NCBI RefSeq assembly: GCF_002000545.1
Contig: NZ_MLHL01000039.1
Coordinates: forward strand, 1-32,861
Source of the DNA: Rodentibacter trehalosifermentans
Lineage (GTDB): Bacteria; Pseudomonadota; Gammaproteobacteria; Enterobacterales; Pasteurellaceae
Reading direction: 5' to 3'
Length of the DNA: 32,861 nucleotides
Below are positions 16,783 to 23,592 of this stretch, one piece after another. Below the pieces are notes generated by a model. That model saw only the letters and a list, made by a program, of their open reading frames with translations. It did not search any database and was not told the origin of the DNA. Both the position numbers and the translations under genes were made by a program. Position 1 is the stretch's first letter, and each line of letters starts with the position of its first letter.

Positions 16783-17229
16783 ATGCGTTATTACCCTGCG
16801 ACCCTTGAACAAGTTGAGGAAAACTGCAACCCCTACTACATCGGCACGCTACAATTTAGCGAAAACAGCAATGCCATTGTGCAAGCCGACACAGAAGCCG
16901 AAGCCATCGCCGAGCTTGAATTCGCCCTTATCGGTGCGGTAGAGTTTGCCTTCAAAGATGAAGAGCCTTTCCCCACACCGTTACCGCCTCAAAAAGGCGA
17001 AATTCTCGTTTTAATGCCCACGCTTGTTGAAGCCAAAGTGCTGATTCACAATGAACGCATAAAACATAAACTCAGCAAAACCGAACTCGGCAAACTGGCG
17101 GGCTTTACCTCGGCTGAAATGCAACGCCTGCTTAACCCTTGGTACAAAAGCGGCATTGATAAGCTCGATAAGCTCTTTTTTGCCTTGGGGCTCACACTTC
17201 AATTTTCACTATTAGGAGAAGCAAAATGA
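16783..17229 (+). CDS. HicB-like antitoxin with helix-turn-helix domain
   Basis: A 148-residue protein with the E. coli HicB layout. The N-terminal degenerate RNase H-like fold has YIGTLQFSENSNAIVQADTEAEAIAELEFALIGAVEFAF and FPTPLPPQKGE. The C-terminal helix-turn-helix is RIKHKLSKTELGKLAGFTSAEMQRLLNPWYKSGIDKLDKLFFALG. HicB normally pairs with the small RNA-cutting toxin HicA, but the 70 bp upstream is too short for hicA and none follows. AGGAG precedes the start. Its stop overlaps the next gene by four bases, so the two are coupled. Confidence 0.8.
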   Translation: MRYYPATLEQVEENCNPYYIGTLQFSENSNAIVQADTEAEAIAELEFALIGAVEFAFKDEEPFPTPLPPQKGEILVLMPTLVEAKVLIHNERIKHKLSKTELGKLAGFTSAEMQRLLNPWYKSGIDKLDKLFFALGLTLQFSLLGEAK

Positions 17230-17654
17230 TTTTTACCGTTGGCGTTGAAACGCCCGATAACGAAGACCAAGCCTTTGGTATGATTGTTCCTGCCCTTTGC
17301 CGACTTAACTATGGCTGTTTTTCCGCTGCCGATGAAGTGGAAACCGAAGCGATTACCCTCAATCTTGAATCAATGGCGGATGACGGCGTTGATCTCGCCA
17401 CAATCAAAGACAAAGGTGTGGCACATTACAAAGCCGATCCCGAGTATGCCGATTTTGACGCTTGGCTTTTAGTCGATATCGACATAACGCCATATTTAGG
17501 CGAAAAACAACCACTTGAAATTTCAATCCCCGAATATTTGCTGAAAGCCATCGACCGCCGTATTGCGGCAATGGGCAATTTCTACAACGACCGCAGTGAT
17601 TTTTTTGCGACGGCAGCCCATCGGGAATTGTTCGCCCGTTCAAATCAAGTGTAA
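17226..17654 (+). CDS. HicB-like antitoxin with ribbon-helix-helix domain
   Basis: A 142-residue protein overlapping its neighbour by ATGA. The N-terminal half (FGMIVPALCRLNYGCFSAADEVETEAITLNLESMADDG) resembles the HicB partial RNase H fold with its regularly placed acidic helix. The C-terminus (LEISIPEYLLKAIDRRIAAMGNFYNDRSDFFATAAHREL) is a typical ribbon-helix-helix DNA-binding arm. So two HicB-like proteins with different DNA-binding domains sit in tandem. No HicA-like gene is visible nearby. They may serve as regulators or as antidotes against toxins of competing elements; this is inference. Confidence 0.78.
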   Translation: MIFTVGVETPDNEDQAFGMIVPALCRLNYGCFSAADEVETEAITLNLESMADDGVDLATIKDKGVAHYKADPEYADFDAWLLVDIDITPYLGEKQPLEISIPEYLLKAIDRRIAAMGNFYNDRSDFFATAAHRELFARSNQV

Positions 17655-17662
17655 TCTTCCCC

Positions 17663-17694
17663 CTACCCTTGACAACCCCAACATTCAAGGGTAG
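17663..17694 (+). terminator. Long hairpin after the HicB-like pair
   Basis: CTACCCTTGA pairs with TCAAGGGTAG around a 12-base loop. The tail is GATTTAG, not a clean T-run, so it may be a terminator or an operator. From 17695 to 17808 there is an open frame without a start codon and an uptake signal at 17774, but no gene I can support. Confidence 0.55.
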
Positions 17695-17808
17695 GATTTA
17701 GCTCAAGGTCTCAAAAGCCTTATCAAACTCGGCTATTCACCCCGTCAGCGTGATTTTTTTGTGCCTGTACCAAAAGTGCGGTCAAAAATAAGCAAATTTT
17801 TGTTCAAT

Positions 17809-17885
17809 GATCGACAGTGCGACTAATACAATACCGCAAGGGAATACGTCCGCTGGATAGTTTGACCAGTTTTGAGCTGTCGATC
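17809..17885 (+). ncRNA. C4-like antisense RNA controlling the antirepressor
   Basis: A 9 bp stem (GATCGACAG at 17809-17817 with CTGTCGATC at 17877-17885) closes a 77-base domain. Inside, CTGG (17853-17856) and CCAG (17866-17869) present the nine-base loop ATAGTTTGA. That loop is the exact complement of TCAAACTAT at 17916-17924, which covers the spacer and the first two bases of the start codon of the BRO-family gene. A second internal hairpin (GCGAC with GTCCGC, one bulge) presents GGAAT, complementary to ATTCC at 17899-17903. C4 RNAs of phages P1 and P7 have this layout: a structured RNA just upstream of an antirepressor, with loops pairing to its ribosome site. Sequence, position and complementarity are seen; function is inferred. 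Confidence 0.68.
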
Positions 17886-17922
17886 GCCCTAATTAGGGAT
17901 TCCATCAAAAGGAAATCAAACT

Positions 17923-18555
17923 ATGGCAACTCAAATTTCTACCTTTAATTTCAAATCTAACCCTGTTCGTATTGAAACAATCAAATCAGAACCTTATTTT
18001 TGTTTGACAGATGTTTGCACTGTCTTAAATATTAGCAATGCTAATGCTAGCCGTTTTAATTTTAATTCTGACGGTATACATAAAATGTATAGCGTGGATA
18101 AACTTGAGCGAAAAAACGAACTTACTTTTATCAATGAACCGAATCTCTACCGCATTATTTTTCGTTCTAATAAAGCCGAAGCCGTAGAGTTTCAAAATTG
18201 GGTCTTTGAAGAAGTACTCCCACAAATAAGAAAAAACGGACAATATCACGTTGCACAACCGGCTCTCCCCTCGCCCGAATTAACCTATTCCCAATCCTTT
18301 TCCCAAACAGACATCAATCATCTTGTTTGGCTGTTGTTCACCCATGAAAAAATGCGTTTTTTGTTGGAAAATCTGTATAAACCCTTGGCATTATTGGATT
18401 CGCCATTTGCACCGAAAGTGTATGGTTACGTCACAGAATACAAACGGATTTATAAAACCGCTAAACCGATGATTAAAAAATTGTTGGATCACCGCCAAAG
18501 GGATAATCCGGAACAATGGCGACATCTCACCCGCTATCTCAACAACGAAATCTAA
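17923..18555 (+). CDS. BRO-N domain phage antirepressor
   Basis: A 210-residue protein. Residues about 8-108 form a BRO-N/antirepressor domain: NPVRIETIKSEPYFCLTDVCTVLNISNA, then LTFINEPNLYRIIFRSNKAEAVEFQNWVFEEVLPQIRKNGQY. The C-terminal part is a helical domain of unassigned function with FTHEKMRFLLENLYKPL and KPMIKKLLDHR. AGGAAA is seven bases before the ATG, and that spacer is complementary to the loop of the upstream RNA. In phage P1 and relatives such proteins inactivate the repressor and promote induction. No repressor gene is in the window. It ends at a strong terminator. Confidence 0.88.
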   Translation: MATQISTFNFKSNPVRIETIKSEPYFCLTDVCTVLNISNANASRFNFNSDGIHKMYSVDKLERKNELTFINEPNLYRIIFRSNKAEAVEFQNWVFEEVLPQIRKNGQYHVAQPALPSPELTYSQSFSQTDINHLVWLLFTHEKMRFLLENLYKPLALLDSPFAPKVYGYVTEYKRIYKTAKPMIKKLLDHRQRDNPEQWRHLTRYLNNEI

Positions 18556-18564
18556 CTCAAATTT

Positions 18565-18592
18565 AACCGCTCTTTCTTAGGGCGGTTTTTTT
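18565..18592 (+). terminator. Terminator after the antirepressor
   Basis: AACCGC pairs with GCGGTT around an 11-base loop with a further partial match, followed by seven T. It isolates the control island from gene O. The 137 bp up to O (18593-18729) should hold the late promoter; I see no clean Ogr-type TGT-N12-ACA site. Confidence 0.8.
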
Positions 18593-18729
18593 ATTGCCAT
18601 CATAAAAAGCCGACGTGCGGTCGTCTTTCAAGCGGTTTTGTGAAAGCTAACGCAACAATGGCAAGCCCTCGCACAGGCGTGAAAAGTCTTTCAGAATGGG
18701 CGCAACATCAACCTTTGAAAGGATAACCT

Positions 18730-19527
18730 ATGCCGAAAAAGTCAAAATGGTTTGTCGTGGCGACAGAGGGCGCCACCACAGACGGTCGCGAAATTCAGGG
18801 TAAGTGGATTGAGGAAATGGCCGAAAGCTATGATCCAAAAAATACTTACGGCGCACGCATTAACTTAGATCACATCAAATTCACCCTATTTTTTGAAGAT
18901 ATGCCAAATGCTCACTGTTTTGGTGATGTGATGGCGTTGAAAACTCAAAAACGTGAAGACGGCAAATTGCAATTATTAGCTGAAATCATCCCGACGGAAA
19001 GTTTGATTAAACTCAATCAGGCAGGGCAAAAAGTCTATACATCCGTTGAAATTGACACCAATTTTGCTGATACCGGCAAAGCCTATTTAGTGGGATTAGC
19101 GGTAACAGACAATCCGGCAAGCCTTGGCACGGAAATGCTTTCTTTTTCACATAACGGATTAAGTTCACGCAAATTAAAAGCGGACAACCTTTTCACAGCC
19201 GCCATTGAAACAGAATTGGAATTTGTGGAAGAAGCGGAAAAATCCCTCTCAATTCTTGAAAAAATCAAAGGATTATTCGCCAAAAAAGAAAAATCTGATG
19301 ATGAACGTTTTGCCGTGCACGAACAATCCATCGAATTGTTAGCGGAGCAAACCAAAGAAACGCTGGAAAAATTGACCGCACTTTCTGCCGATTTTGAAAA
19401 GCAGAAAACGGAATTTTCCGCTATGCAAAGCAAGTTTACCCAACTTGAACAAACACCATCTGCCGACTATACCGAACGCCCTTTAGTGGCGGGCGAAAAA
19501 GCCGAAGCTGACGGACGTTTCTTCTAA
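18730..19527 (+). CDS. P2-type capsid scaffold and maturation protease (gpO)
   Basis: A 265-residue protein, close to P2 gpO (284). The N-terminal half is a serine protease with H48 (RINLDHIKF) and S105 (VYTSVEID), almost at the P2 positions (H48, S107), and an acidic residue D18 that may complete the triad. LAVTDNPASLGTEML is also a family hallmark. The second half (about 165-245) is a charged coiled coil that scaffolds the procapsid. GGATAA precedes the ATG. It is the first gene of the rightward late operon. Confidence 0.93.
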   Translation: MPKKSKWFVVATEGATTDGREIQGKWIEEMAESYDPKNTYGARINLDHIKFTLFFEDMPNAHCFGDVMALKTQKREDGKLQLLAEIIPTESLIKLNQAGQKVYTSVEIDTNFADTGKAYLVGLAVTDNPASLGTEMLSFSHNGLSSRKLKADNLFTAAIETELEFVEEAEKSLSILEKIKGLFAKKEKSDDERFAVHEQSIELLAEQTKETLEKLTALSADFEKQKTEFSAMQSKFTQLEQTPSADYTERPLVAGEKAEADGRFF

Positions 19528-19548
19528 TTATCACCACAGGAAGCCAAA

Positions 19549-20604
19549 ATGAATAAATTTACCCAAACCAAATTAGCCCATTATTTCGCCGGTGTTGCAA
19601 CAGACAATGGCGAATCCGTAGAATTTGTTGCCGCAGGCGGTCAATTCACCGTTGAGCCAACCATTCAACAAAAACTCGAAAATGCCGTATTGGAAAATTC
19701 CGATTTTCTAAAACGCATTAATGTAGTGATGGTGACGGAAATGAAAGGCGCAACTTTGCGTTTAGGCGTATTAGGCCCGATTGCAAGCCGAACCGATACC
19801 AACAAAAAAGAGCGTGAAACAAGAGATATTCACAGCCTTGAAGAAAACACCTACTCTTGCGAGCAAACCAACTTTGACACCCATTTAAACTACGCCACTT
19901 TGGATAGTTGGGCGAAATTCCCTGATTTTGCTGCTCGAATTGGCAATCTCAAACCCGAACGCATTGCGCACGACCGCATTATGATCGGGTTTAACGGTTC
20001 AAGTGCTGCCACAACCACAGACATTAAAAATAACCCGCTCTTGCAAGATGTCAATGTCGGTTGGTTGCACCAAATTGAAACCAAAGCGGCAGCCCGAGTG
20101 ATGACAGAAGAAACCAAAGGTAGCGGCAAAATTGAAATTGGCAGTGGTAAAACCTACAAAAACCTTGATGCCTTTGTGTTCGCCCTCAAAGAAGACTTTA
20201 TCCCGGCGCAATACCGTGACGACACAAAACTCGTAGCAATTATGGGGAGCGATTTATTAGCGGATAAATATTTCCCATTAATTAACCAAGAAAAACCGAC
20301 AGAAATTGTCGCAGGCGACACAGTCATTAGCCAAAAACGGGTAGGCGGTTTACAAGCGGTTTCAGTGCCGTATTTCCCGAAAGGTACAGTGCTTATCACT
20401 GCATTGGATAACTTGTCAATCTACGTACAAGAAGGCAAAGTGCGCCGTCACTTTAAAGACAAGCCGGAACGCAACCGTGTGGAAGACTATTTATCCTCAA
20501 ATGAGGCATACGTAGTTGAAAACTACGAAGCGGTGGCGATGGCGAAAAACATCACGATTGTTGATACACCGGCTGCCGAAACCACTAACGGCGCAACGGA
20601 ATAA
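19549..20604 (+). CDS. P2-type major capsid protein (gpN)
   Basis: A 351-residue coat protein, near P2 gpN (357). Typical segments are FTVEPTIQQKLENAVLENSDFLKRINVVMV, the FDTHLNYATLDSWAKFPDF stretch, RIAHDRIMIGFNGSSAA, DVNVGWLHQI and the C-terminal RRHFKDKPERNRVEDYLSSNEAYVVENYEAVAMAKNI. The N-terminal part is normally removed by gpO during maturation. AGGAAG precedes the ATG, 21 bases after O. The coding sequence is intact. Confidence 0.95.
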   Translation: MNKFTQTKLAHYFAGVATDNGESVEFVAAGGQFTVEPTIQQKLENAVLENSDFLKRINVVMVTEMKGATLRLGVLGPIASRTDTNKKERETRDIHSLEENTYSCEQTNFDTHLNYATLDSWAKFPDFAARIGNLKPERIAHDRIMIGFNGSSAATTTDIKNNPLLQDVNVGWLHQIETKAAARVMTEETKGSGKIEIGSGKTYKNLDAFVFALKEDFIPAQYRDDTKLVAIMGSDLLADKYFPLINQEKPTEIVAGDTVISQKRVGGLQAVSVPYFPKGTVLITALDNLSIYVQEGKVRRHFKDKPERNRVEDYLSSNEAYVVENYEAVAMAKNITIVDTPAAETTNGATE

Positions 20605-20608
20605 GTCA

Positions 20609-21258
20609 ATGCGACCGACTAAACGTCATTTTCTGGAAACCTCTGCCGCTTTAGCCAATGCGGCAGAGACCGAAGATTTAAGCCAATTTAGCGAATACGA
20701 CAAAATGCTTCGCTTGCTGGCACGCCAAAAAAGAATTTAAAACAAATCCAATCCACGGTGCGCAAAGCCGAGTTTAAAAAACGCATTTTGCCGGATTATC
20801 TGCCTTGGATTGAAGGTGCATTATCTGCCGGAACAGGTAAACAAGATAATGTGTTGATGACATGGTGCGTGTGGGCGATTGACTGTGGCGAATATCACCT
20901 TGCTTTAACCATTGCCGACTATGCTGTTTTTCACGATTTGCGATTGCCTGAACCGTTCAGCCGAACCTTAGGCACGCTTATCGCCGAAGAATTTGCCGAC
21001 CAAGCCAAAACGGCACAAGCGGCAAACCAACCTTTTGACGTGAGCTATTTGGAACAGGCGAACCGCCTCACCGCCGATTGCGATATGCCGGACGAAAGCC
21101 GTGCAAGATTATTGCGTGAATTAGGCTTGCTTACTATTGAGAAAAACCCGACTCAAGCCCTTGAATATCTTGAACGGGCATTGGGATTGGATCAGAAAAT
21201 CGGCGTAAAAGGCGAGATTAAAAAATTGAGAAAACAGGTAGGGTGTGTGGATTGTTAA
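20609..21258 (+). pseudogene. P2-type terminase small subunit (gpM), frameshifted
   Basis: The first 43 codons (20609-20740) give MRPTKRHFLETSAA...YDKMLRLLARQKRI and stop. The rest of gpM continues in another frame: reading one base back at the run of six A (20727-20732) joins LLARQKK to NLKQIQSTVRKAEFKKRILPDYLPWIEG and on to LEYLERALGLDQKIGVKGEIKKLRKQ, matching P2 gpM throughout and giving about 216 residues. Either an A was lost, or ribosomes slip at A-AAA-AAG. A GTG at 20758 could also start a shorter protein. The last residues (VGCVDC) are encoded by a REPIN-like element, so the usual basic C-terminal tail of gpM is missing. gpM cuts cos with gpP. Confidence 0.85.
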
Positions 21259-21326
21259 CAATCCACGCACGAATTACCCTTATTTGATCTTTGCGTGCGT
21301 GAATTTTTCAAATTCACACACCCTAC
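21238..21326. repeat. REPIN-like palindromic element, copy 1
   Basis: An 89 bp element beginning GTAGGGTGTGTGG and ending in its complement CACACACCCTAC. Each end is itself a stem-loop: GTGTGTGGATTG with CAATCCACGCAC, and GTGCGTGAATTT with AAATTCACACAC. Two REP sequences beginning GTAG in inverted orientation make a REPIN, the class mobilised by RAYT transposases. Its left end supplies the gpM stop codon. Confidence 0.75.
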
Positions 21327-21409
21327 GATTTCTTGAATATCTTGAACAAGCATTAGGTTTAGATCAGAAAATCGGCGTAAAAGGCGAGATTAAAAAATTG
21401 AGAAAACAG

Positions 21410-21498
21410 GTAGGGTGTGTGGATTGTTAACAATCCACGCACGAATTACCCTTATTTGATCTTTGCGTGCGTGAATTTTTCAAATTCACACACCCTAC
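21410..21498. repeat. REPIN-like palindromic element, copy 2
   Basis: Identical by eye to the copy at 21238-21326 and duplicated with it. From 21499 to 21623 there is no gene, only an uptake signal at 21549 and a partial inverted match to it (TGCACTTG) at 21579-21586, ahead of gene L. Confidence 0.75.
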
Positions 21499-21623
21499 GC
21501 ATTATTTATTAAAAACCAAGCAAACCACGCAGCCGCGGGGCGGATTCAAAGTGCGGTCAAATTTTCTTAAATTTCCACTGCACTTGATGAATCCCCACCC
21601 CGCTTTTTTTATAGGTAAACACA

Positions 21624-22133
21624 ATGTCAGACGGTGCAATCTCCATCAAACTCGCCCCAGATTATGAAATGGGCGCAGTGCAAAAACAGGTAGAAACCTA
21701 CCCGAACACCGATGATTTCATCACCAATGAACCCTTTTTCCCTGATTTGTCGATTTCGCAATGTCGCAATCAAATGCGTATTGACGGCACAGTGACTGAA
21801 TTTCGCTTAAAAGATTCATTGATTGAGGCGATGGCATCAGTCAATGAAGAATTGAATGCATTTCAAAAAGAAAATGCGAAATACGGTCATTTGGAAAGTA
21901 TTCCGGCTCCGGTTATCAATGACGAAAGCATATTAGTGCAACGTTATCAACGTGCCGTGATTTGCCTTGCGGTGGCGAATTTATACGAACGCTATGCAAG
22001 CTATGACAGCACCAATGATGGCGAAAAGAAAATGGAACAACTCAAAGACATCATCGACCAACTCCGCCGTGATGCCCGTTTTGCTATTAGCGATATGTTG
22101 AAACGCCGAAGAATTGACGTGGAGCTAATCTGA
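21624..22133 (+). CDS. P2-type head completion protein (gpL)
   Basis: A 169-residue protein, the same length as P2 gpL. Features are FFPDLSISQCRNQMRIDGTVTEFRLKDSLIEAMASVNEEL and YQRAVICLAVANLYERYASYDSTNDGEKK, ending in basic RRDARFAISDMLKRRRIDV. It stabilises filled heads before tail joining. TAGGT lies seven bases before the ATG. Its stop overlaps the start of X (TGATG). Confidence 0.9.
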   Translation: MSDGAISIKLAPDYEMGAVQKQVETYPNTDDFITNEPFFPDLSISQCRNQMRIDGTVTEFRLKDSLIEAMASVNEELNAFQKENAKYGHLESIPAPVINDESILVQRYQRAVICLAVANLYERYASYDSTNDGEKKMEQLKDIIDQLRRDARFAISDMLKRRRIDVELI

Positions 22134-22342
22134 TGAAAGTTCGCGCACAGCAAAACGACAATCTCGATGCCATTGTTTATCGCCATTTGGGAAAAAGCCA
22201 AGACTATCTAGAAATCGCTTGTGAGTTAAACCCGCACTTGATGAATTTGCCGATAATCCCTATCGGCACGGAAGTGAATTTGCCTGATCCTGAAACTGAA
22301 AAAATCAACGTTGCACAAGATACGTTGCAGCTATGGAGCTAA
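22133..22342 (+). CDS. P2-type tail protein X
   Basis: A 69-residue protein of the gpX family (P2: 67) with a LysM-like pattern: QQNDNLDAIVYRHLGKSQDYLEIACELNPHL, then PIGTEVNLPD. gpX is needed for tail assembly and may contact peptidoglycan. Its ATG overlaps the gpL stop, showing coupled translation, and the holin follows after four bases. Confidence 0.88.
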   Translation: MKVRAQQNDNLDAIVYRHLGKSQDYLEIACELNPHLMNLPIIPIGTEVNLPDPETEKINVAQDTLQLWS

Positions 22343-22346
22343 CAAA

Positions 22347-22574
22347 ATGAAAGACATTCAAAGTAACGCACCTTATGTATCAGGCGGTTTTACCGCATTT
22401 ATGGGAGTGATCAGCAATATGTTCAGCAATGTTACGCTTGCCGATGTAGGCGTTATTGTCGGGATTATCGTCACCATCGCAACTTGGGTGGTGAACTGGT
22501 ATTACAAGAAAAAAGATTTTGAATTAAGAAAATTGGAAATCGAAGGAAAACTCAATGATAAGAAAAAGCGCTAA
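22347..22574 (+). CDS. Phage holin
   Basis: A 75-residue protein with two hydrophobic segments (GGFTAFMGVISNMF, then LADVGVIVGIIVTIATWVVNW) and a highly charged C-terminus (YYKKKDFELRKLEIEGKLNDKKKR), the usual class II holin layout seen in HP1-like phages. It would depolarise or perforate the inner membrane at lysis. The frame extends upstream but the ATG at 22347 directly follows gene X and fits the family. It overlaps the endolysin start by 20 bases. Confidence 0.85.
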   Translation: MKDIQSNAPYVSGGFTAFMGVISNMFSNVTLADVGVIVGIIVTIATWVVNWYYKKKDFELRKLEIEGKLNDKKKR

Positions 22575-23073
22575 ATGGGCATGTGGTATCGCCGCCGTTG
22601 TGGGTTTAACCATTGCTTTACACGGTAATGAGATCCGCACATCAGAAAAAGGCTTATTACTCATTGGCAATGCCGAAGGCTGCCAACGAAAGCCCTATCA
22701 CTGCCCTGCCGATGTTTTAACATTCGGCATTGGCACTACGGAAGCGGTGGAAAAAATCAACCCCAATAAAATTTACAGCAACGAAGAAATTGCCCACGCT
22801 TTTGCCAAAGGCATTAAACAGGCTGAAAAATGCGTGAATACTTACGCCAACGGACAAGCCATGCCACAAGGTGCATTTGATTCACTGACCTCTATCACCT
22901 TCAATGTCGGCTGCGGCAAACTGAAAAACAGCACGCTTTTTAAAATGGCAAGAAAAGGTTACACGCCTGCAATGTGCAGTCAATTTGAACGGTGGATTTA
23001 TGCGGCCGGAAAACCGCTCAAAGGCTTGATTGACCGCAGACAAAAGGAGAAAGCACTATGTTTAACTTCCTAA
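22555..23073 (+). CDS. SAR endolysin, T4-type lysozyme family, P1 Lyz-like
   Basis: A 172-residue muramidase. Residues 8-23 form a weakly hydrophobic signal-anchor-release segment. The catalytic set is E41, C50 and T56 (E-x8-C-x5-T), with Cys in the place of the usual Asp, as in phage P1 Lyz (E42, C51, T57). Cys10 lies inside the anchor and Cys43 next to the catalytic Glu, matching the P1 cysteines 13 and 44. In P1 the enzyme is held inactive by a disulfide to the catalytic Cys and activated by disulfide exchange when the anchor leaves the membrane. The same control is expected here. It overlaps the holin and Rz genes. Confidence 0.9.
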   Translation: MIRKSAKWACGIAAVVGLTIALHGNEIRTSEKGLLLIGNAEGCQRKPYHCPADVLTFGIGTTEAVEKINPNKIYSNEEIAHAFAKGIKQAEKCVNTYANGQAMPQGAFDSLTSITFNVGCGKLKNSTLFKMARKGYTPAMCSQFERWIYAAGKPLKGLIDRRQKEKALCLTS

Positions 23074-23408
23074 CTTCAAAAGAAAAATGGGTGCTCTTGG
23101 TTGGCCCGTTGTTGCTCGTACTGATCATCATCTTTCAAGGTTGGCAGGCGAACCTCTGGCACGCTGAAATGGTGAAAGAAGAACAGCTCAAAGCCAAATG
23201 GCAAGCCTCTTATATGGCGTTGCACGAACACGTTCAACAATTCGCCGAACAACAAAAGCAACTGACCCAAGCCTTTCACGCCTTAAAACAGCAACAAACC
23301 CAACAAACACAGGATTTAAAAAATGTACTTAAACAGCATCAAACTTGGGCTGATAGCCCTATCCCTGATGACGTGCGCGGCGTGCTCAACCGCCCCGCAA
23401 ATCATTAA
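23058..23408 (+). CDS. Inner-membrane spanin Rz
   Basis: A 116-residue protein with one N-terminal membrane helix (KWVLLVGPLLLVLIIIFQGW) and a glutamine-rich periplasmic coiled coil, ending in WADSPIPDDVRGVLNRPA, the typical Rz tail. With Rz1 it fuses the inner and outer membranes in the last step of lysis. It overlaps the endolysin by 16 bases and holds the start of Rz1 in another frame. Confidence 0.88.
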   Translation: MFNFLTSKEKWVLLVGPLLLVLIIIFQGWQANLWHAEMVKEEQLKAKWQASYMALHEHVQQFAEQQKQLTQAFHALKQQQTQQTQDLKNVLKQHQTWADSPIPDDVRGVLNRPANH

Positions 23409-23592
23409 ACAACCAATACTCTGCCCTCAAACGGCAGAGTGCGGTCAATTTTCGCCTCAAATTCGCACCAATGGTGAACTGGCAGAAGCCTACCAACAGG
23501 CACAACATCAATTAAACCTGTGCGTGATTGAAAATCACAGCTTGAAGCAATGTATTGATTCGTTTAATCAACAGGAAAAAGCCAATGACTGA
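23323..23592 (+). CDS. Outer-membrane lipoprotein spanin Rz1
   Basis: An 89-residue protein that starts inside Rz in a different frame, the usual Rz/Rz1 embedding. The signal sequence SIKLGLIALSLMTCAACS has cysteines at positions 18 and 21; lipid attachment could be at either (LMTC or CAAC). The mature part is proline-poor for an Rz1 but has a helical QQAQHQLNLCVIENHSLKQCIDSF segment with two cysteines. Its end overlaps the next gene by eight bases. Confidence 0.82.
   Translation: MYLNSIKLGLIALSLMTCAACSTAPQIIKQPILCPQTAECGQFSPQIRTNGELAEAYQQAQHQLNLCVIENHSLKQCIDSFNQQEKAND

Larger units (their letters stand above)
21155..21498 (+). repeat. Tandem duplication of the gene M 3' end, 172 bp period
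   Basis: From about 21155 the 3' end of gene M plus the following palindromic element is repeated once, 172 bp further on (21161 aligns with 21333, and 21238 with 21410). Most of the unit is identical. Differences cluster at 21175-21196, where CGGGCATTGGGATTG becomes CAAGCATTAGGTTTA, mostly synonymous changes. The second copy encodes only a detached gpM tail. The pattern suggests recombination between related phage alleles rather than a fresh slip. Confidence 0.88.

Noticed and set aside
18638-18660. Ogr-type late promoter site (TGT...ACA) before gene O
   Set aside because: The spacing is 13 rather than 12 bases and no second feature supports it.
21245-21430. 61-codon frame ending in the same residues as gpM
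   Set aside because: It is the duplicated gpM tail fused to REPIN sequence, with no ribosome site or independent start.
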